From positions 27,601,401 to 27,665,400 of the forward strand of contig CM064519.1 in the NCBI GenBank assembly GCA_032716605.1: a DNA stretch of 64,000 nt, in the 5' to 3' direction. The first letter of the stretch is position 1, and each line of letters starts with the position of its first letter. Under the pieces are notes generated by a model. The model ran no database searches and was not told the DNA's origin. It worked only from the letters and a program-made list of their open reading frames with translations. Below are positions 58,951-64,000 of the stretch, piece after piece. Both the position numbers and the translations under genes were made by a program. The stretch is from Paralithodes platypus. Taxonomy: Eukaryota; Arthropoda; Malacostraca; Decapoda; Lithodidae.

Positions 58951-61260
58951 CATACACAAAAATAGACGTTCTTGCAAGCAGAGGAACTAGAGGAGTATGT
59001 AGGTCATTTGTGATAATACATGAGTATGTGTGTAATATGTAAGTATCAATAGATGTTTCCCCATTAGCGAATGTTTTACAGCTGTTGTTCAGTTCCAAGT
59101 TACCCAATAAGCACTACCATTGACATGTTAAATGGGTAACATGGAAGTAAAGGCAATTGTACATTGGTGAGCCTTATTATTAAATCTGATGTACGTTAAT
59201 CATAAAGAACGGGGTTAACTTTGGGGTGTAAACTGCTAATCAATAATTTATACATATACATTTTCAACGAATGCATACAAAACTAAGCTCATAGGGACAT
59301 CTCACTGGCTATATTTGCATAATGTACAACAACAAAACAAAATATTTAACTTTCATGAATAGCTGAACGTCCACTGATCTCCCACATAAATCCCACTAAA
59401 TAAAGAATGTTATTAGATGTACAGGGTGGCGCAGAATACAGTTACTGACATGGCAAAAACTAGCAATGTTGACATTCTCTACATATTATGTAAAGCTAAT
59501 CAGTAGGGTGCGTGGTTCGTCCTATGAATATTAAATTTTAACAACATTATATCTACATAACCATTATATACATTACCTTATATAATATATACCCCATTAG
59601 ACGTAAAACAGGTATTAGAAGATACTGATTTCTTAAATTATGTCATGCAAATAAATGTATATTAAAATGAAAACTATACGGCGAATTCCGATTATTTATT
59701 AGTAGTTTATTCACCTTTTGTGTTCTTAGGCGGTTTTCGATGATTTCATTAATATTTCTATAGCTGAATCGGGAACACATTTAAGTCTCCATTGTGAAGG
59801 TGATACTGAACTTTAGGTCCCAACTTTACCAACGTGTCGGTAATGGCCAGCTGAGGGGAGGTTCATGGATGATAATATGACTTAATGAATAATTTATCTT
59901 GCTAGTCTTGGGTTTAATCGGATAATGAATCAGCTTTCGTCTTTTGTATTATTCCATATTTTCAATTTATCCTTTTCGTGGTCTTCAGGATTTCAGAAAT
60001 GATTTACCTCCTGTGTATAAGTAATGTGGGTACTATGCAATAAGGATTTGACTTATATTGTCAGCGTTTTGTTTATGCCACCAACATATGTAAGTATTAA
60101 TTTGATAAGCCAGAAATATGTATATATTTATGTATGTAATTGGTGATATTCCATAAATACAGTTTTCATTAAAATGTTGCAAACAAGGTTGCGTAAAGTA
60201 TTTGTTGTTGTTTAATATAGTTCCCCCCTACTGAGCAATGTCTATATTTTAGAACGGTTATCATTTACTAAATTTTAAATTACCCACTATTTAGTACCGT
60301 ACTTGATATTGCAATTTTATATAATATTATAATAGGTGATTAATATGCATATATTTGTGTCAGTAATGTATTTTTAATTTACACAGCAAAAATATTATTC
60401 ACGGTTAATGAGGAAGAGGATCTAATCTTCATAAAATTAACAAGTCTCTAATGTTGTAATGCCTCGTTAAGCCCCGAAAACATCAGTTCTGTCTTGGCTA
60501 ATTACGTGGCCTGGACACATAAACTAGCTCCAAGAATACCAGGTTGTTGTTGTTTGTGTAATTGTTGCTGTTCATACATTATATTTTACACAAATACTAA
60601 TTTACATTAATTGTATTTACAACGTCGTTAACTTATTGAAGCTATTAACCTATGCATTCACATTTTAATAACATAGTCTTTCCGTGGCAGTCTATCCTTA
60701 TCCTTTATAAAACTGAATACATTGAATCTACTGGTATATTCCTGGTGTTTCCAGTGTTTGTGTTTATGTTGCTGCAATAACACACATTGTAACAACATGT
60801 CACTCATTATTGGTAAGGGATTTCCTTCTCTCCTCTAATTCTATACTTACCATTACTCGCAATTTGAAATAATTCACTCATAGATTTATATTTGTGTCTC
60901 TTCGAGGTTTTTATACTCTATTTTGAATATTTGTTTGCATACCCTCACATTTCTAGCAATATCTTACTTAATATTTTGTCTGTACTTACATTCCATTTAT
61001 TGTTTAATATGTGTTCTTTACTATCCGGTTCTTATCTTTTCTTGCAATATTGTATACCTTTATCTATACTTCCCCTTCGTCAGTCGGTTCATTCATCTCA
61101 TAGTTTTATTCTCCCAATGCCATTTTAATTGTTCCCTTCCTACTTCTTGCACTCCCTTCTCCCTGTTTATCCTTCCTTCTTTCCATGGTTCTCAAATATC
61201 CTACTGAAAATAATGTACATCTTGTCACGGTCGTCTCCCCCCCTGCCCCCCCCCCCCCCT
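58600..61260. other. No recognised gene; small (CA)n and (TA)n runs
   Basis: (CA)n at 58876-58905 and (TA)n at 58919-58948; C run at 61240-61258. Pyrimidine-rich from 61080. The many short frames show no motif. Confidence 0.5.
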
Positions 61261-61313
61261 TCTCTCTCTCGCTCTCGCTCTCGCTCTCGCTCTCGCTCTC
61301 GCTCTCGCTCTCG

Positions 61314-61367
<54 letters not shown>
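61261..61367. repeat. (CTCGCT)n then (CT)n microsatellite
   Basis: A hexamer CTCGCT repeat passes abruptly into pure CT, so a G-interrupted and an uninterrupted form lie side by side. Confidence 0.97.
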
Positions 61368-61372
<5 letters not shown>

Positions 61373-61926
61373 TCTTTCCTTCCAATTTCTTTTAGGGTTG
61401 CTATCTTTACTAGGATTAAGTCCTGGACACCTTGCAGGGATCGTAAGAATTGTTTAGCCAGTGTATCAATGTAAATCTATTCCTTGTATATATATATATA
61501 TATATACACATACAGTATATAACTTTTCCTCTTGCATCTCAGCTGCTCTCACCCTATATGTTCTTCCACCTGCTGCACTCTTGCCTATCCCCCTCACTCT
61601 CCCTTTCTCTACATCATCTTTACGATCTACTCTTATTTTTTTACTTATTTTAACTCGAAATATTATATACAGTATATACTGTATGTAGAGTCAACTTGTT
61701 TAATCCGAAGAATCTCATATTATTTAAGCTTATTGGAAGCTTAACAGTAATATAAAATAGATTTGCAATATATTCAAATGGAAAAGGAATGAATCAAGAA
61801 ATATAAAAACGATACTGTTTCCTTAAAGCAGTCTGAAAAACATAATTGCACAACTACAATTTCTGAGACTGCGGATTAAACAAGTTGACTGTACAAGTGT
61901 GTACATGAATGTATGTGTGTATTATA
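61368..61926. other. No recognised feature
   Basis: AT- and pyrimidine-rich. A 20-base stretch near 61688 (AGTCAACTTGTTTAATCC) recurs inverted near 61875, a weak inverted repeat of about 200 bp span. Confidence 0.5.
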
Positions 61927-61934
61927 TATATACA

Positions 61935-61990
<56 letters not shown>

Positions 61991-62356
61991 CAGTCAGACT
62001 GTGAAACTAGTCATTTCATGAAATGACTAAGCAATTCAGTCAATCTGTGAAATGACTGGTTACTAACTGGTTACTAACCTAACTTAGGTTAGGTTAGGTT
62101 AGGTTAGGTTATATTGATCTCCACCTATTGTTTTTGAAGTGAAGCAAATTGTCCACGCAATGACACTCCTCAATATGCGTTTCACGAGCTTGAAGGCAAC
62201 TATGGGGTTTGCCCTACCTACCTAACCTAACCTGAACTACCTAACCTAACCTAACCTAACCTAACCTGTTAGGTTAGTAACCAGTTAGTAACCAGTCATT
62301 TCACAGATTGACTGAAATGCTTAGTCATTGCATGACTACGTTTCACAGTCTGACTG

Positions 62357-62440
<84 letters not shown>

Positions 62441-62505
62441 TATATATACAGTATATATAATATATAAATATATATATACAGTATATATATATATATATAT
62501 ATATA

Positions 62506-62567
<62 letters not shown>
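61927..62567. repeat. Long (TA)n tracts on both sides of the inverted-repeat element
   Basis: (TA)n at 61927-61988 and 62357-62567, the latter with ACAGTATATA interruptions. Frames across them are spurious. Confidence 0.95.
61991..62356. mobile_element. 366-bp TA-flanked element with inverted TTAGG repeats
   Basis: TA lies on both sides (61989-61990, 62357-62358). The ends are CAGTCAGACTGTGAAAC and its complement; the inverted arms run about 105 bp at very high identity (shared TCTGTGAAATGACTGG and TTACTAACTGGTTACTAACC). Inside, (TTAGG)n at 62084-62111 faces (CCTAA)n at 62221-62267, separated by about 110 unique bases. TA duplication with CAGT ends suggests a Tc1/mariner-type MITE. It sits within a (TA)n tract that is expanded on both sides. 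Confidence 0.8.
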
Positions 62568-62568
<1 letters not shown>

Positions 62569-62807
62569 CCGGTATAATATATAAGGCGTGTTTCCTTTTT
62601 TCTATGTCTCTTATACAAGCCTCACGAACTCCTCTTTCACCTCCACGATATATTTATTTGCCTAATAATATTATGCTTGCTTCTCTGTCTGCTTCCCTTT
62701 CTGCCTATCCACCAGTTTCTTTTCTGGTTGTTTGCGTTCATCACTGTCTGGCTGTCTGCTACCATACCTGTCTGTATTAACCTAATTGTGTTTTACCTTA
62801 TTTGACA
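62568..62807. other. No recognised feature
   Basis: Short pyrimidine-rich stretch with no supported gene. Confidence 0.5.
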
Positions 62808-63540
62808 CTAGATTCGCGGTGTCCAGTCTGATTTGAGTTTATCGCACTTCTGTTTAAATGTATGAATATGTTGAACACACATCACTACTTTGGGAACCCA
62901 TGGAGTGAGATTTAGGCGATATAATTGTTCTTCATATGCCAATATTCTAACGTTCGAAACCCATTTTCTTATGTTTATTTCATTGTCTCTAGTTTACCAA
63001 TGTACTTTATAAAATGTGGGCTCCACACCACTGCTGCATACTCAAGACTTGATCTAATAAATTGAGTGATTAATGTTTTTACCAAGTCTCTATTTATATT
63101 GTATCATTGAAAACAACTCATACATAAACCTACCAAGCATATATCTTTGTACTATTACTATAATGTGAGCTCCAGGATGTAAGTGCTGGTTCACGATTAA
63201 TTTACTCCTAGTTATATAATATTTGTATTATCTTGACATATTTAGTGGGTCTCCATTTAACTTGTCTGTTACAGTTGGTCTTGTAACTCCCTTTCCCAAT
63301 TCCATGACATGTCAATTTTTTTGCGGATTAAACTCCATTTTCCACTTCTGGCTCCATTGCTATAGTTTGCCAATACCACTCAATGAGAACTCAGTTGTGA
63401 CTTTCCACCTTTTTCAGCAGTTTTGCATTATCTGCAAACATGCATATATTGTTCTATATGTCATCTGGTAGGTAATTTATAAAGATTTGAAACATATTTG
63501 GAGCAAATACAGAGCCCTTTGGCACAGCACACAAGACATA
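62808..63540 (-). pseudogene. Fossil LINE reverse transcriptase and C-terminus (L2/CR1-like)
   Basis: Minus strand, from high to low coordinate: AVPKGSVFAPNMFQIFINYL, NNICMFADNAKLLKKV (the catalytic FADD is now FADN), WKMEFNPQKN then HVMELGKG, LEYAAVVWSPHFIK after the expected spacing, LEYWHMKNNYI, and WVPKVVMCVQHIHTFKQKCD then KLKSDWTPRI, stop at 62808. The order and spacing match an L2/CR1-type protein from the palm to the end. Multiple stops and shifts show that it is old. Confidence 0.82.
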
Positions 63541-64000
63541 AAGTCAATCCGAGTTCACATACCTCTGTCCGTTAGAAAATAATCTTGTCTTCAGTCTAAA
63601 AGTATTTCAGTGATTCCTAATTTCTGCTCAATCTTTCTACTGTACTTCTTACTTCTCAGCTTGTTCTTCTTCTGTCCAATTACTCTTCTGTCTTACTTTA
63701 CTCCAGCCATCTGGTCTGGCTCAATCTTTCCACTAACTGTGACACTGTGTGTGTGTTTATTTTGTCTTCGTTGTGTATGTGTATATCCATTATTTCCTTC
63801 CTTCCTTCCATTCATCGATCCATATTTTCCAGAATGTTACATTTGTTCCTTCCATCCCCTTTACCCTGTTTTGCCCTTCCTTATCTCAGTGTTCCCAAGT
63901 GTTTACCATCACCCGTCCCTCCATTCACTCTCACTCCCTCCTCCACCTCCTCTTACCCATTCACAATTTTTCATACACTATCACCTTTACATTTTCCTGG
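63541..64000. other. No recognised feature
   Basis: Pyrimidine-rich right edge, simple-repeat-like (CCTTCCTTCC near 63798). The start may still be decayed LINE. Confidence 0.5.

Overview
The window looks like non-coding, repeat-dominated DNA from an arthropod, most likely a decapod crustacean. The evidence is many families of non-LTR retrotransposon in all states of decay, tRNA-derived SINEs, several short inverted-repeat DNA transposons, very dense microsatellites, and pentanucleotide TTAGG repeats of the arthropod telomere type. The decapod assignment is an inference from overall character. No complete host gene could be identified. The only host-gene candidates are two short possible spliced exon sets and one 54-codon frame, all weak. 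There is a 100-base run of N at 13346-13445.

Layout. Bases 1-6600 hold an unassigned left edge, a possible AAGGGGAGGC-ended element, a decayed Jockey-like reverse transcriptase, a 28/56-bp array, and a 34-bp array sitting between two copies of a TTAA-ended MITE. Bases 6900-12400 hold an almost full-length CR1-type LINE on the minus strand: ORF1 with a Cys4 finger and SGNH esterase, ORF2 with endonuclease and reverse transcriptase, and tandem 5' UTR monomers. Bases 12400-22900 are microsatellites, the N gap, a foldback MITE, a 1.86-kb 55-bp satellite, a 43-bp array, a 208-bp TTAA MITE, a 49-bp array and a CR1-like 3' fragment.

Bases 25200-29200 carry two fossil retroelement coding regions visible only by reading across stops and frameshifts, two more foldback MITEs, a 33-bp array and a TA-flanked MITE. 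Bases 32062-36806 are a three-layer nest: an RTE-type LINE with a 12-bp target-site duplication, interrupted by a Jockey-like LINE, itself interrupted at its poly(A) junction by a TTAA-flanked MITE. Bases 41000-51600 mix SINEs, a TAA-flanked MITE, GA/CT microsatellites and LINE 3' ends. Bases 53160-56220 are a second CR1 copy, nearly identical to the first, 5'-truncated and on the plus strand. The rest holds a 49-bp orphan RTE tail with its own target-site duplication, a TA-flanked MITE with inverted TTAGG repeats, and an L2/CR1-like fossil.

How the parts work together. The LINEs would supply retrotransposition activity for themselves and perhaps for the SINEs. The MITEs encode nothing and would depend on transposases that are not present here. 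The CR1 family looks recently active because its two copies are almost the same and every frameshift is private to one copy. No new gene system was found. The most unusual structures are the MITE family with a conserved double hairpin and the TTAGG-bearing inverted-repeat element.
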